Part shown: piece by piece, positions 25,374-33,997 of the stretch
How positions within the stretch are numbered: the first letter of the stretch is position 1
Layout: each line of letters starts with the position of its first letter
NCBI GenBank assembly: GCA_020637855.1
Contig: JACKJR010000002.1
Location: 62,001-126,000, forward strand
Direction: 5' to 3'
Length of the DNA stretch: 64,000 nt
Source: Rhodobiaceae bacterium
GTDB taxonomy: Bacteria > Pseudomonadota > Alphaproteobacteria > Rhizobiales > Tepidamorphaceae
The notes under the pieces: generated by a model
The model's input: only the letters and a program-made list of their open reading frames with translations
What the model was told of the DNA's origin: nothing
Databases searched by the model: none
Program-made: the position numbers and the translations under genes

Positions 25374-26120
25374 ATGGCATATCCTGCGACCCGGAAGCTG
25401 CCGGACAGCCGGCTTCGCCTCGCACTGGCGGCGATCCTTGTCGCCCTGGCCGCGATCCTCGCAGTTCTGCCCTCACGCGCCAATGCGGGTGATCTCGCGG
25501 CCTGGCAGATCGTCGGTTTTTCTTCCGACGCAAGCCATTATGCGTTCGCGGAATACGGCCGCCAGGACGGCTCCGGCTATCCCTATGCCGCGCTCTACGT
25601 CATCGACCTTGATCAGGACAAATATGTCGGCGGCGCACCGTTCCGCACCCTGATCGAGGATGAAGCCGCGAGCATCGGACAGGCGCTGGCCGAGGTTCAT
25701 GCGCAAGCCTCCGGCGCTTTGGCCGATTACGGCATTTCGCAACCGGCCCGCCTTGTCGCATCCGACCCTCCCGGCGAAGAGGACGGCAACCGCCACGCCA
25801 TCGCCTTCCATGCCGCTCCGGTCTTCCCGCATATCGACCCTGCCCGGAACCTGACACTGACGACCCTCAACCTGCCCGATCAGGAGATGTGTGCTTCGTT
25901 TGCGCCGACCTTCGGTTTCGCGCTGGCTCTCGATGGCGTCGAGGTCTACCGCGACAATTCGATCCCCAAGAGCCGCAGTTGCCCGCTCGATTACCAGATC
26001 GCCGGTATCGTCACGACGATGGAAGAGCCGGCCACACGTGCGGTTGCCATGATCAGCGTCATGAAGGTCGGCTTCGAAGGCCCGGATCGGCGGCTAATCG
26101 CGGTTCCTTTTTCTTTCTGA
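25374..26120 (+). CDS. Predicted secreted protein, DUF2259 (COG5497)
   Basis: This 248-residue protein begins with a Sec signal peptide (hydrophobic 16-34, cleavage after ANA, about residue 38). The mature part shows WQIVGFSSDASHYAFAEYGRQDGSGYPYAALYVIDL, the mark of DUF2259, and two cysteines (MCASF, RSCPLD) that could pair in the periplasm. Function unknown. It is a single gene, divergent from the DadA-like gene; a weak hairpin follows its stop. Confidence 0.85.
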   Translation: MAYPATRKLPDSRLRLALAAILVALAAILAVLPSRANAGDLAAWQIVGFSSDASHYAFAEYGRQDGSGYPYAALYVIDLDQDKYVGGAPFRTLIEDEAASIGQALAEVHAQASGALADYGISQPARLVASDPPGEEDGNRHAIAFHAAPVFPHIDPARNLTLTTLNLPDQEMCASFAPTFGFALALDGVEVYRDNSIPKSRSCPLDYQIAGIVTTMEEPATRAVAMISVMKVGFEGPDRRLIAVPFSF

Positions 26121-26141
26121 TTTCCGAACCCTTGCCAGATT

Positions 26142-26159
26142 GAGCCGCGCGGGCGGCTC
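26142..26159 (+). terminator. Possible terminator after the DUF2259 gene
   Basis: A 7-bp stem GAGCCGC / GCGGCTC (26142-26148, 26153-26159) with a 4-base loop is followed by TGTTACTT. Without a clear T tract it is only a likely terminator. Confidence 0.4.
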
Positions 26160-26239
26160 TGTTACTTAATCGGCCATCGCATTCCCCAGGCGGCGATTCA
26201 TCCCTGTTTCGCTGCCTCTAATCATTCCGGACGATTGCC

Positions 26240-27553
26240 GTGATCCCGCGTTATTCCCGACCCGACATGGTTGCCATCTGGCAGCCCGAAACGAAATTCC
26301 GCATCTGGTTCGAGATCGAGGCCTATGCCGCCAAGGCCATGGCCGAAATCGGTGAAATTCCGCAATCTGCCGCCGACACGATCTGGGAGCGCGGCTCCAA
26401 GGCCGAGTTCGATGTCGCGCGCATCGACGCGATTGAGGCCGAGGTGAAGCACGACGTCATCGCCTTCCTGACGCATCTGGCCGAACACGTCGGCGAGGAC
26501 GCCCGCTTCGTGCACAAGGGTTTGACTTCCTCCGACGTGCTCGACACCTGCTTCAACGTCCAGCTTGCGCGTGCCTGCGACATCCTGTTGGCCGATCTCG
26601 ACGCCCTGCTTGCCGCGATCCGCAAGCGCGCCTTCGAACACAAGATGACGCCGACCATCGGCCGTAGCCACGGCATCCACGCCGAACCCGTCACCTTCGG
26701 CCTGAAGATGGCGGAAGCCTACGCGGAATTCGCCCGCTGCAAGGCCCGTCTCGAAGCCGCCCGCGAAGAAATCGCGACCTGCGCTCTGTCGGGCGCCGTT
26801 GGCACCTTTGCCAACATCGATCCGCGTGTTGAAGCCTATGTCGCCGACAAGCTGGGCCTGACGCCGGAACCGGTGTCGACGCAGGTGATCCCGCGCGACC
26901 GCCATGCGATGTTCTTCGCCACTCTTGGCGTAATCGCCTCCTCCATCGAGCGGCTTTCGGTCGAAGTGCGCCACTTGCAGCGCACCGAAGTACTGGAAGC
27001 GGAGGAATATTTCTCGCCCGGCCAGAAAGGCTCCTCGGCGATGCCGCACAAGCGCAATCCGGTGCTGACCGAAAACCTCACCGGCCTGGCACGCATGGTG
27101 CGCGCCTATGCCCTGCCCGCCATGGAGAATGTGGCGCTGTGGCACGAGCGCGATATCTCGCACTCTTCCGTTGAGCGCATGATCGGCCCCGACGCCACGG
27201 TAACGCTCGATTTCGCGCTGGCGCGCCTCACCGGCGTCATCGACAAGCTGCTGGTCTATCCTGAACGCATGCGCAAGAACCTCGATGCGCTCGGTGGGCT
27301 GGTGCATTCCCAGCGCGTCCTGCTCGCCCTTGTCGAGGCTGGCGTCAGCCGCGAGGACGCCTACCGCCTCGTACAGCGCAACGCCATGCCGGTATGGCGC
27401 GGCGAAGGCGACTTCCTGACCTTCCTGAAGAATGACTCTGACGTAAACGTAAAGCTGAGCGACACCCAGCTCGAAGCCCTGTTCGACCTCGGCTACCACT
27501 ACAAACACGTCGATACGATATTCAAGCGCGTCTTCGGCTCGTCGGAAGCCTGA
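26240..27553 (+). CDS. purB: Adenylosuccinate lyase
   Basis: This 437-residue enzyme of the fumarase/aspartase superfamily converts SAICAR to AICAR and adenylosuccinate to AMP. Visible are GRSHGIHAEPVTFG with the catalytic His, the signature GSSAMPHKRNP and the ERMIGPDATV region. It starts at a GTG (MIPRYSRPDMVAIW), the position expected from family alignments. It lies apart from the purC-purL genes, as is common. A small hydrolase gene begins 1 bp after its stop. Confidence 0.95.
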   Translation: MIPRYSRPDMVAIWQPETKFRIWFEIEAYAAKAMAEIGEIPQSAADTIWERGSKAEFDVARIDAIEAEVKHDVIAFLTHLAEHVGEDARFVHKGLTSSDVLDTCFNVQLARACDILLADLDALLAAIRKRAFEHKMTPTIGRSHGIHAEPVTFGLKMAEAYAEFARCKARLEAAREEIATCALSGAVGTFANIDPRVEAYVADKLGLTPEPVSTQVIPRDRHAMFFATLGVIASSIERLSVEVRHLQRTEVLEAEEYFSPGQKGSSAMPHKRNPVLTENLTGLARMVRAYALPAMENVALWHERDISHSSVERMIGPDATVTLDFALARLTGVIDKLLVYPERMRKNLDALGGLVHSQRVLLALVEAGVSREDAYRLVQRNAMPVWRGEGDFLTFLKNDSDVNVKLSDTQLEALFDLGYHYKHVDTIFKRVFGSSEA

Positions 27554-27554
27554 C

Positions 27555-28106
27555 ATGAAAGCCCGCGAGGCCGACCTGCTGATCCTGCCAGGCCTGGGAG
27601 GCGGAACCGAGGGTCACTGGTACCGACGCTGGGCAAGCCGCATCGCGACGGCAAATGTTGTCGAGCAGGACGAGTGGAACAAGCCCTCGCCCGACGCCTG
27701 GACGGGGCGCATTCTGAAGCATGTCGCCGAAACCAGCCGCCCGGTCGTCTTCGTCGCCCATTCGCTCGGCACCATCGCGCTGGCCCATGCGGCCCCGAAA
27801 CTCGCAAGCCTGAACATCCGCGGCGCCTTTCTGGTGGCTCCACCGGATCTGGAAACGCGGCTCAGCATGATTCCCGGCGCAAGGGATTTCATTCCCGTTC
27901 CGCGCGACCCCCTGCCGTTCCCCTCGCTGATGGCCGCAAGCAAGACAGACCCTTACGCAAGCCATGAAGCAGCCGGCGATCTCGCCAATGCCTGGGGCTC
28001 GCTGCTGGTCGATGCGGGCGATGCCGGCCACATCAACGCCGACAGCGGCCACGGCCCCTGGCCGGAGGGCCTGATGACCTTCACCGCCTTTCTGGGCCGG
28101 CTATAA
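27555..28106 (+). CDS. RBBP9/YdeN-type serine hydrolase
   Basis: This 183-residue alpha/beta hydrolase belongs to the COG3545 (RBBP9/YdeN) family. The nucleophile elbow is AHSLGT, with Ser near residue 74; Asp is in VDAGDAGHIN and His in the same segment (DAGHINADSGHGPW). Its substrate is unknown. It begins 1 bp after purB and is likely translated with it, though no functional link is known. Two perfect 16-bp tandem repeats follow its stop. Confidence 0.85.
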   Translation: MKAREADLLILPGLGGGTEGHWYRRWASRIATANVVEQDEWNKPSPDAWTGRILKHVAETSRPVVFVAHSLGTIALAHAAPKLASLNIRGAFLVAPPDLETRLSMIPGARDFIPVPRDPLPFPSLMAASKTDPYASHEAAGDLANAWGSLLVDAGDAGHINADSGHGPWPEGLMTFTAFLGRL

Positions 28107-28115
28107 GTCCTCATA

Positions 28116-28147
28116 AGATCTGCCATTCAGGAGATCTGCCATTCAGG
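28116..28147. repeat. Perfect 16-bp tandem duplication
   Basis: AGATCTGCCATTCAGG occurs twice head to tail (28116-28131, 28132-28147), 10 bp after the stop of the hydrolase gene. Being perfect, it should be recent, probably slipped-strand replication. Confidence 0.9.
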
Positions 28148-28235
28148 AAATTTGTTGGAACGTCACAGCGCGTGCGGATAGCGTCCGCATGCGGCCTTGA
28201 TCGCATGTCCCAAACGCCGGCATCGGGATGCTCAC

Positions 28236-29225
28236 ATGACTGCGCCGAACGCGTCCCATACCGATAATCCCACGCTCGGCATTGCGCTGGTTATCGTCGG
28301 CATGCTGGCGATCTCGATCAACGATATGCTGGTGAAGCAGCTTGCCGGCGGCTACCCCTTGCACGAGATCGTTTTCGCGCGCGCTTCGATCGGGCTTTTC
28401 CTGTGCCTGATCCTCGTCGCCTTCGAGGGCGGATATAAAATCCTGCGCACGGACAGGCCATTCATGCATGCCCTGCGCGGAATGATGATCGTCACGGCCA
28501 ATATGACCTTTTTCCTCGCCATCGCGGCGATTCCGCTGGCTGACGCCACGGCGCTGTTCTTCGTTGCACCGCTGTTCATAACTGTGCTGTCGATCCCGAT
28601 CCTCGGCGAGACGGTCGGCATGCGCAGGCTCATTGCCGTCGTGATCGGCTTCGCAGGCGTTCTGGTCATGCTGCAGCCGGGCTCCTCCATGATGGAGAAC
28701 GCCTCCGGTACCGTTGTCGCCTTGCTGCCTGTCGTGGCGGCCTTTGCCTATGCGCTGACGCAGATCCTGACCCGCAAGCTGGGCATCTCGTCGAAACCCT
28801 CCGCACTCGCGGTCTATATCCAGCTCGCTTTCGTCATTGTCAGCCTGGCGTTCTGGATCGCTACCGGAGACGGACGCTTCGCCGAAGGCGTGAGCAATCC
28901 CAGCCTGGAATTGCTGCTGCGCGCCTGGCGCTGGCCCGACAGCCAGGACATCTGGCTGTTAGGTTTACTCGGTGTGATTTCTGCCGTTGCGAGCTACACC
29001 TTGTCAGCCGCTTACAAGCTGGCCAACGCCGCAACGATCGCGCCGTTCGAATATGTCGAACTGCCGATGGCGATCTTCTGGGGCTGGCTGTTCTGGGGTG
29101 AGTTTCCCGGCCCCCTCACCGGCGCAGGGATCGCGCTGATCGCAGGCGCGGGCATCTACGTCTTCTGGCGCGAGAGGCAGCGTAATCGCCCACTCGCGAT
29201 GAAGAGAGCGACCCGCAGGTGGTAA
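28236..29225 (+). CDS. DMT-superfamily transporter (EamA)
   Basis: This 329-residue membrane protein has ten predicted helices in two EamA repeats (about residues 12-145 and 160-300). Segments ISINDMLVKQLAGGYPLHEIVFARASIGL and EYVELPMAIFWGWLFWGEFPG are typical of the drug/metabolite transporter family. Substrate unknown. The ATG at 28236 is chosen because the hydrophobic core starts 15 residues later; the RBS is weak. It is a single gene, and the last charged residues (RERQRNRP) face the cytoplasm. Confidence 0.88.
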   Translation: MTAPNASHTDNPTLGIALVIVGMLAISINDMLVKQLAGGYPLHEIVFARASIGLFLCLILVAFEGGYKILRTDRPFMHALRGMMIVTANMTFFLAIAAIPLADATALFFVAPLFITVLSIPILGETVGMRRLIAVVIGFAGVLVMLQPGSSMMENASGTVVALLPVVAAFAYALTQILTRKLGISSKPSALAVYIQLAFVIVSLAFWIATGDGRFAEGVSNPSLELLLRAWRWPDSQDIWLLGLLGVISAVASYTLSAAYKLANAATIAPFEYVELPMAIFWGWLFWGEFPGPLTGAGIALIAGAGIYVFWRERQRNRPLAMKRATRRW

Positions 29226-29252
29226 GGCTCACATGCCCGCAGACGCACCGCG

Positions 29253-29927
29253 TCACATTGGCGGAAATTGCCAGATGACGGCGGCGCGAAAGATGCCCAC
29301 ATCGGCGCCGATTTCGTGGGTATGAACGACGCCGCCGGGTGAAAACAGATAGGTTTCATCAGCCAGGAAACTGTGCTGATACTCGCCGCGCAGCACAAGG
29401 TTTTCACTCAACTGATAATCTGCGCCCGCCCCCAAAACCAATCCGACATGCGTGTGGCTATCATTGTCCCCGTCGGTGGCCTCAACTGCATCGATACTTG
29501 CGATCGCCAATCCTGCGGTACCGTAGAAGAGCCACGCACCGGTTGTGACGCCGGCGCGCACGCGAATGGTCCCGACTGCTTCTACATCGAGACTGGGTAG
29601 AGTGACGGTGGGGTTCGTTTCACTCACGTCACCAAGCGATATATCGGCTTCAAAACCGTATACGTACTGGCCGTATTGGTAGTTCCTGCCACCGAGAATG
29701 CTGAAAACACCGCCACTGCCATTAAGCGTTGTCCCGGTCCCCACGACTGCAGCACTTCCTCGGCCGATATCGGCATCGAAGTAGCCTACGCCCCCGCCAA
29801 CACCGACATACCAGCCGTCGCCCCGATAGACGGTAGAGGGAGAAAAAAGCTCGTTCGCATCGGCACGTCCGCCACTTGCGAAAACGATTGCCATCGACAC
29901 AAGAATGGCCGAAGTCCGAAATGTCAT
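29253..29927 (-). CDS. Outer membrane beta-barrel protein (Omp25/Omp31-like)
   Basis: This 224-residue protein has a Sec signal peptide (residues 1-24, cleaved after ADA) and then an eight-stranded barrel pattern: GWYVGVGGGVGYF, VYGFEADISLG, IRVRAGVTTGAWLFYGTAGLAIAS, VGLVLGAGADYQLSENLVLRGEYQHSF and a final FRAAVIWQF. It ends two prolines and a methionine after the terminal Phe, an unusual end for BamA-recognised barrels. It resembles rhizobial/Brucella surface porin-like proteins. Single gene. Confidence 0.87.
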   Translation of the reverse strand: MTFRTSAILVSMAIVFASGGRADANELFSPSTVYRGDGWYVGVGGGVGYFDADIGRGSAAVVGTGTTLNGSGGVFSILGGRNYQYGQYVYGFEADISLGDVSETNPTVTLPSLDVEAVGTIRVRAGVTTGAWLFYGTAGLAIASIDAVEATDGDNDSHTHVGLVLGAGADYQLSENLVLRGEYQHSFLADETYLFSPGGVVHTHEIGADVGIFRAAVIWQFPPM

Positions 29928-30214
29928 GATTACCCGCCCCCGCGCAACAAGATTCGATCAACTCATCCTAGATGATGCAAATCCCAATTCAACGCAAAAT
30001 TTTAATTTTCAAGTATTGTTTACAGCGAATACGAAGAAACGGAAGAATACACCAAAAAGTTTATTAGACGGATAAAAACCCCGACTCCATTCAACAGTTC
30101 GATTTGCAGGATGGCGCTTTTCTACAGATTGCATAGAAAATCCGCAAAGCCGGCAGAATGCGGCCGCGTGATGTAAATATCCCGGCAGAACAATCAGCTA
30201 GGGCTGATCATGGA
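29928..30214. other. AT-rich intergenic region
   Basis: A 287-bp stretch much richer in A and T than the rest of the window (30 to 70 bp parts above 65 percent). It contains ATTTTAATTTTCAAGTATTGTTTACAG-like promoter-like DNA near 29998-30024 that could serve the outer membrane protein gene. I see no gene. Confidence 0.55.
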
Positions 30215-31453
30215 TCAGTCGTACAGGAATTCCCGCCCAACCTTGACGCGCTTGGTGCCGTCATAGGCGATGATATCGGCGGTCGCGTAGGTTTCCGACA
30301 AGGTGCCGGGCAGGAACGATCCGGTGCCGATCGCATCGACCGGGGCCTTCACCGCACCGATCACCTGACACTTCTGCAGGTCGAACCCGGACGAGGCGAC
30401 GATCTGCGCCTGTTTGTAGCCGGCCTTGTCGAGTTGGCGCCGGGTATTGATGATCGAGGCGACGGAAACACCGGTACCGAACAGCAGGCGGCGGACCCGG
30501 TCGACGATGACGTTGCCGACATCGAGATGAAACGCCCGCGTACCCAGCACCGCTTCGGCGATGTTGTACTCGCCGTCGATGTCCATCCACTCCCCGACCA
30601 CATCGATGGACTTGTCGTAATCGAGTCCTTCGGCAAACCGCGCGCCGTGCGTATCGAGACGCACGCCGAAGACCCTGCCCTCGTCCTGCAGCTTCGCCTC
30701 TTCGTAGAACCAGCGGGCTGCGGCAAGCGAGTCGCTGATTTCCAGACCGCGGTAATCGACGAGGCCAATCACCGGCGTTTCTTCCGGTAGGATCGGCGCG
30801 AGATATTTCAGCGCCTGCACCAGATCGCCATCGGTATAGCCGACCAGCGCATGCGGCATCGTGCCGGTGCCGGACTTCTGGCCGTAAAGCGGCGCAGTCA
30901 GGTCCTGAGAAGACCCGGTAAAGCCGCGCACATCCGGATTTTCCTTGCGCGCCGCGTCAGAGCCGACCGCAGCGCCATAGGCCGCCAGCAGGTTCATCTC
31001 CGCGCCACTGGCATGGCGGGCGTGCATGTCGATGAAGGCCGCATAGGGCACCGCGCGGCACATCTCGAAGGCATTGTTGGCGCATACGCAAGGGAACCCG
31101 ACCTTCTGCAGCAGCAGGGTCTCGGCCTCCGACATGCGTGCGAACGGTACGTCGATCTTGAGCAGCTTCTTCTCGGAAGGAACCAGCGCACCCTCGGCAT
31201 AATAGGTGCTGACTTCCGCCTCCGGCACATAACGCGCCAGCAGCCGCTTGGCCGGCTCAAGCGCTGCAATGATGCGCCTGCGCATGAAGACCGCGTAGCT
31301 GGCGGTGACGGAACGGTTGGAATCGACGATACGGCGGGTATTGGTGAAGTACTTGTCGGTGGTCGACTCGATGGAGCCGGCCGATTCCACCAGCGAGATC
31401 AGCCGGTCCAGAGCCGCGCTGCGTCCCGCGTCGAGTTCACCCTCGCCGTCCAT
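30215..31453 (-). CDS. Nicotinate phosphoribosyltransferase-like protein
   Basis: This 412-residue protein has a type II phosphoribosyltransferase fold: SIESTTDKYFTNTRRIV, RHASGAEMN, GTGTMPHALVGY and FGVRLDTHGARFAEGLDYD, followed by GTGVSVASIINTRR and GSFLPGTLSETYATADI. The family converts nicotinate and PRPP to nicotinate mononucleotide (NAD salvage). It differs clearly from PncB proper, so the nicotinate activity is inferred. The ATG at 31453 is preferred over two upstream in-frame ATGs (AGGAAGC upstream). It is the last gene of the minus-strand group zeta inhibitor, aldolase, this gene. Confidence 0.78.
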   Translation of the reverse strand: MDGEGELDAGRSAALDRLISLVESAGSIESTTDKYFTNTRRIVDSNRSVTASYAVFMRRRIIAALEPAKRLLARYVPEAEVSTYYAEGALVPSEKKLLKIDVPFARMSEAETLLLQKVGFPCVCANNAFEMCRAVPYAAFIDMHARHASGAEMNLLAAYGAAVGSDAARKENPDVRGFTGSSQDLTAPLYGQKSGTGTMPHALVGYTDGDLVQALKYLAPILPEETPVIGLVDYRGLEISDSLAAARWFYEEAKLQDEGRVFGVRLDTHGARFAEGLDYDKSIDVVGEWMDIDGEYNIAEAVLGTRAFHLDVGNVIVDRVRRLLFGTGVSVASIINTRRQLDKAGYKQAQIVASSGFDLQKCQVIGAVKAPVDAIGTGSFLPGTLSETYATADIIAYDGTKRVKVGREFLYD

Positions 31454-31558
31454 GCTTCCTGTTTTCTGGTCCAAAACGGCCTCCCGGCGCATCTGCGGGC
31501 CGACTTCCCGCCGCCATGGCATTATCGGACAGTGCGCCGCGGCTTCACAAGGAGAAAG

Positions 31559-32326
31559 TCAGTCGCCGTACTGCTGCAGGGTTGCTGTGGCACCCGCGCA
31601 AATGAAGCGGTAGTCGCTGCCGCATGCGATGAGGCAATAGCCACGCTTGCGGTACTCATCGGCAAGCTTCGGGCTCTGGGCATAGCCGGTGGCGAATTTG
31701 CCGTGACGTTTACAGGCGTCGGCAACCGCATCCATGGTGGCCAGAACACTGCTGTTTTCCGGGTCCATGGCAGCGCCTCCGCTCGCCGACACCGACATGT
31801 CTGCCGGGCCGATGAACAGTCCGTCGATCCCCTCGACCGCAGCGATTTCATCGACGGCATCGACCGCGGCACGGGTCTCGATCATCGCCAGGGTCAGCTG
31901 CAGCCCGTTGGCTGCCGCCAGCCATTGGTCCTTGTCCATGCCCCAGACATGCATCATCCGCGATGGCCCCCAGCTACGCTCGCCGAGCGGCGGATATTTC
32001 GCGGCCTCGACATAGTGTTTCGCATCCGAAGCCGAATTGATCATCGGCGCGATAACCGCTTCCGCCCCAAGATCGAGCGCGCGGGCGGCAAAGGCAAAAT
32101 CCCCATGCGGAATGCGCACGATCGGCGCTGCCCCGCCGGCAAGAACGCCAAACAGGCTCGCCTTCATCGCTTCATAGCCCGCATAGCCGTGCTGGCAATC
32201 GATATTGACGGCAGGAAAACCGCTTGCGGCGATCGCTTCTGCTGCAAGCGGATCGGCAAGCTGCGTCCATCCGCAAAGCAACGTCTCACCGGCCTTCAGG
32301 CGGTGGGCAAGTGTGGGTGCGCTCAT
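31559..32326 (-). CDS. HpcH/HpaI family aldolase
   Basis: This 255-residue TIM-barrel enzyme belongs to the HpcH/HpaI class II aldolase family. It shows FPAVNIDCQHGYAGYEAMK, APIVRIPHGDFAFAARALDLGAEAVIAPMI, YPPLGERSWGPSRM, LAMIETRAAVDAVDEI and GLFIGPADMS, with the Glu and Asp that bind divalent metal. It cleaves or forms 2-keto-hydroxy acids; the substrate is not known. It lies 16 bp downstream of the zeta inhibitor gene and about 100 bp upstream of the phosphoribosyltransferase gene. Start ATG at 32326; a longer frame upstream runs into the zeta gene. Confidence 0.9.
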   Translation of the reverse strand: MSAPTLAHRLKAGETLLCGWTQLADPLAAEAIAASGFPAVNIDCQHGYAGYEAMKASLFGVLAGGAAPIVRIPHGDFAFAARALDLGAEAVIAPMINSASDAKHYVEAAKYPPLGERSWGPSRMMHVWGMDKDQWLAAANGLQLTLAMIETRAAVDAVDEIAAVEGIDGLFIGPADMSVSASGGAAMDPENSSVLATMDAVADACKRHGKFATGYAQSPKLADEYRKRGYCLIACGSDYRFICAGATATLQQYGD

Positions 32327-32342
32327 GTTTCCAGCTTGGACT

Positions 32343-32666
32343 TCAGGCTTCGCTCTGGATCTGATCAACAGCAGTCGCCATCAGTTCATCCATCGTGCGG
32401 CGGATCTGATGGTCGCTCTGATCAACACCATTGGCGTCGAAATCAGCGCGAACCTTGCGGAAAACGTCCTCCTCGCCCGGTTCCTCGAAATCGGCCATCA
32501 CGACGGTCTTGGCATAGGCGGCAGCTTCGTCGCCGGAAAGTCCGAGCTTCTCCGCTGCCCATTCGCCCAGCAGGCGGTTTCGCCGGGCCATCGCCTTGAA
32601 GCGCAGTTCCTCGTCGTGTGCGAACTTCTTCTCGAAGCCTTCCTCGCGCTTGTCGAAAGTGGTCAT
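32343..32666 (-). CDS. F1-ATPase inhibitor subunit zeta (DUF1476)
   Basis: This 107-residue helical protein is the alphaproteobacterial zeta subunit: FDKREEGFEKKFAHDEELRFKAMARRNRLLGEWAAEKLGL is the inhibitory N-terminal helix, and the C-terminal helices follow (FRKVRADFDANGVDQSDHQIRRTMDELM). In Paracoccus zeta blocks ATP hydrolysis by the F1 motor. The start is the ATG at 32666. No atp genes are nearby, as is usual for zeta. It is transcribed away from purC, with a 286-bp spacer that probably holds both promoters. Confidence 0.92.
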   Translation of the reverse strand: MTTFDKREEGFEKKFAHDEELRFKAMARRNRLLGEWAAEKLGLSGDEAAAYAKTVVMADFEEPGEEDVFRKVRADFDANGVDQSDHQIRRTMDELMATAVDQIQSEA

Positions 32667-32952
32667 CTCTGGCCTCCGCAAATGGCATATACCGCGCCGG
32701 GTGGCGCTGGCGTCATCATGACCGCAGTCAATATCGGTTGCCTTGTGCGAAATCAACGCCACTTGATGCGCCAAAATGCCTGTGCACCGGCATTTCCGCA
32801 CATCCATCACCGATTGTGCGGCGCACCGCTATCGAGTAGGGTCCGCGCGAGTTTTCCGATTCAGGAAAAAAGCGCAATATCTGCTGTCAACATCGCGAGT
32901 CGGAGACGTGTCCGCCCAGGCAGGCGGATCGAAAGCCAAGGATTTGAAACCC

Positions 32953-33717
32953 ATGAACCGCCGCCGCAGGATTTACGAGGGCAAGGCCAAGATTCTCTAC
33001 GAAGGTCCCGAGCCCGGAACGCTTGTGCAGCACTTCAAGGATGACGCCACCGCCTTCAACGCCAAGAAGAAGGACGTGATCGAGGGCAAGGGCGTGCTCA
33101 ACAACCGCATCAGCGAGCACATCTTCAACAATCTCAACGCGATCGGCGTGCCGACCCACTTCATTCGGCGCCTGAATATGCGCGAGCAGCTGATCCGCGA
33201 AGTCGAGATCATTCCGCTCGAGGTCGTGGTGCGCAATGTTGCCGCAGGTTCCCTGTCGCAGCGTCTGGGGCTGGATGAAGGCACCCAGCTGCCGCGCTCC
33301 ATCATCGAGTTCTATTACAAGAACGATGAACTGAACGACCCGATGGTCTCCGAAGAGCACATCACAGCCTTCGGCTGGGCAGCGCCGCAGGAGATCGACG
33401 ACATCATGTCGCTGGCGATCCGTATCAACGATTTCCTGACCGGGCTCTTCCTGGGCTGCGGCATCCGCCTCATCGACTTCAAGATCGAGTTCGGCCGGCT
33501 TTACGAGAACGACATGCTCCGTATCGTGCTCGCCGACGAGATCAGCCCCGATTCCTGCAGGCTCTGGGACATCGGCTCCGACGAGAAGCTCGACAAGGAC
33601 CGCTTCCGCCGCGACATGGGCGGACTTGTCGAAGCCTATACCGAGGTTGCCCGCCGGCTCGGCATCATGTCGGAAAACGAACCGTTGCCTGCGCGCGGCC
33701 CCGTTCTCGTGAAGTGA
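32953..33717 (+). CDS. purC: SAICAR synthetase PurC
   Basis: This 254-residue enzyme joins CAIR and aspartate with ATP (purine synthesis step). It shows RRRIYEGKAKILYEGPEPGT, NNRISEHIF, EVVVRNVAAGSLSQRLG, DFKIEFGR and LADEISPDSCRLWD, all PurC signatures. The start is the ATG at 32953; an in-frame extension upstream does not match the family. It is the first of the pur genes here, followed after 13 bp by purS. Confidence 0.95.
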   Translation: MNRRRRIYEGKAKILYEGPEPGTLVQHFKDDATAFNAKKKDVIEGKGVLNNRISEHIFNNLNAIGVPTHFIRRLNMREQLIREVEIIPLEVVVRNVAAGSLSQRLGLDEGTQLPRSIIEFYYKNDELNDPMVSEEHITAFGWAAPQEIDDIMSLAIRINDFLTGLFLGCGIRLIDFKIEFGRLYENDMLRIVLADEISPDSCRLWDIGSDEKLDKDRFRRDMGGLVEAYTEVARRLGIMSENEPLPARGPVLVK

Positions 33718-33730
33718 GGATCAGCCTACG

Positions 33731-33970
33731 ATGAAAGCCCGCGTAACCGTTACGCTGAAGAAAGGCGTGCTAGACCCTCAGGGCAAGGCCATCCATGGCG
33801 CCCTCTCGACACTCGGCTTTGACGGTGTCGAGGGGGTGCGTCAGGGCAAGTTGATCGAGATCGAACTGGACGAGACGAACCGCGACGATGCCCGCCGCAA
33901 GGTCGAGGCCATGTGCGAGAAGCTGCTCGCCAACACGGTGATCGAGAACTACGCCATCGACCTCGTTTGA
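33731..33970 (+). CDS. purS: FGAM synthase subunit PurS
   Basis: This 79-residue protein, KARVTVTLKKGVLDPQGKAIHGALSTLGFDGVEGVRQGKLIEIELD, is typical PurS. It bridges PurQ and PurL in the three-part FGAM synthase. It lies between purC and a DUF4336 gene; in most relatives purS is followed directly by purQ. Confidence 0.95.
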   Translation: MKARVTVTLKKGVLDPQGKAIHGALSTLGFDGVEGVRQGKLIEIELDETNRDDARRKVEAMCEKLLANTVIENYAIDLV

Positions 33971-33997
33971 CGGTTGAAACCATCACAGGAGGCCAAA

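Noticed and set aside
30851..32599. A 582-codon open frame on the plus strand
   Set aside because: Antisense to the phosphoribosyltransferase, aldolase and zeta genes; Arg/His-rich with no motif.
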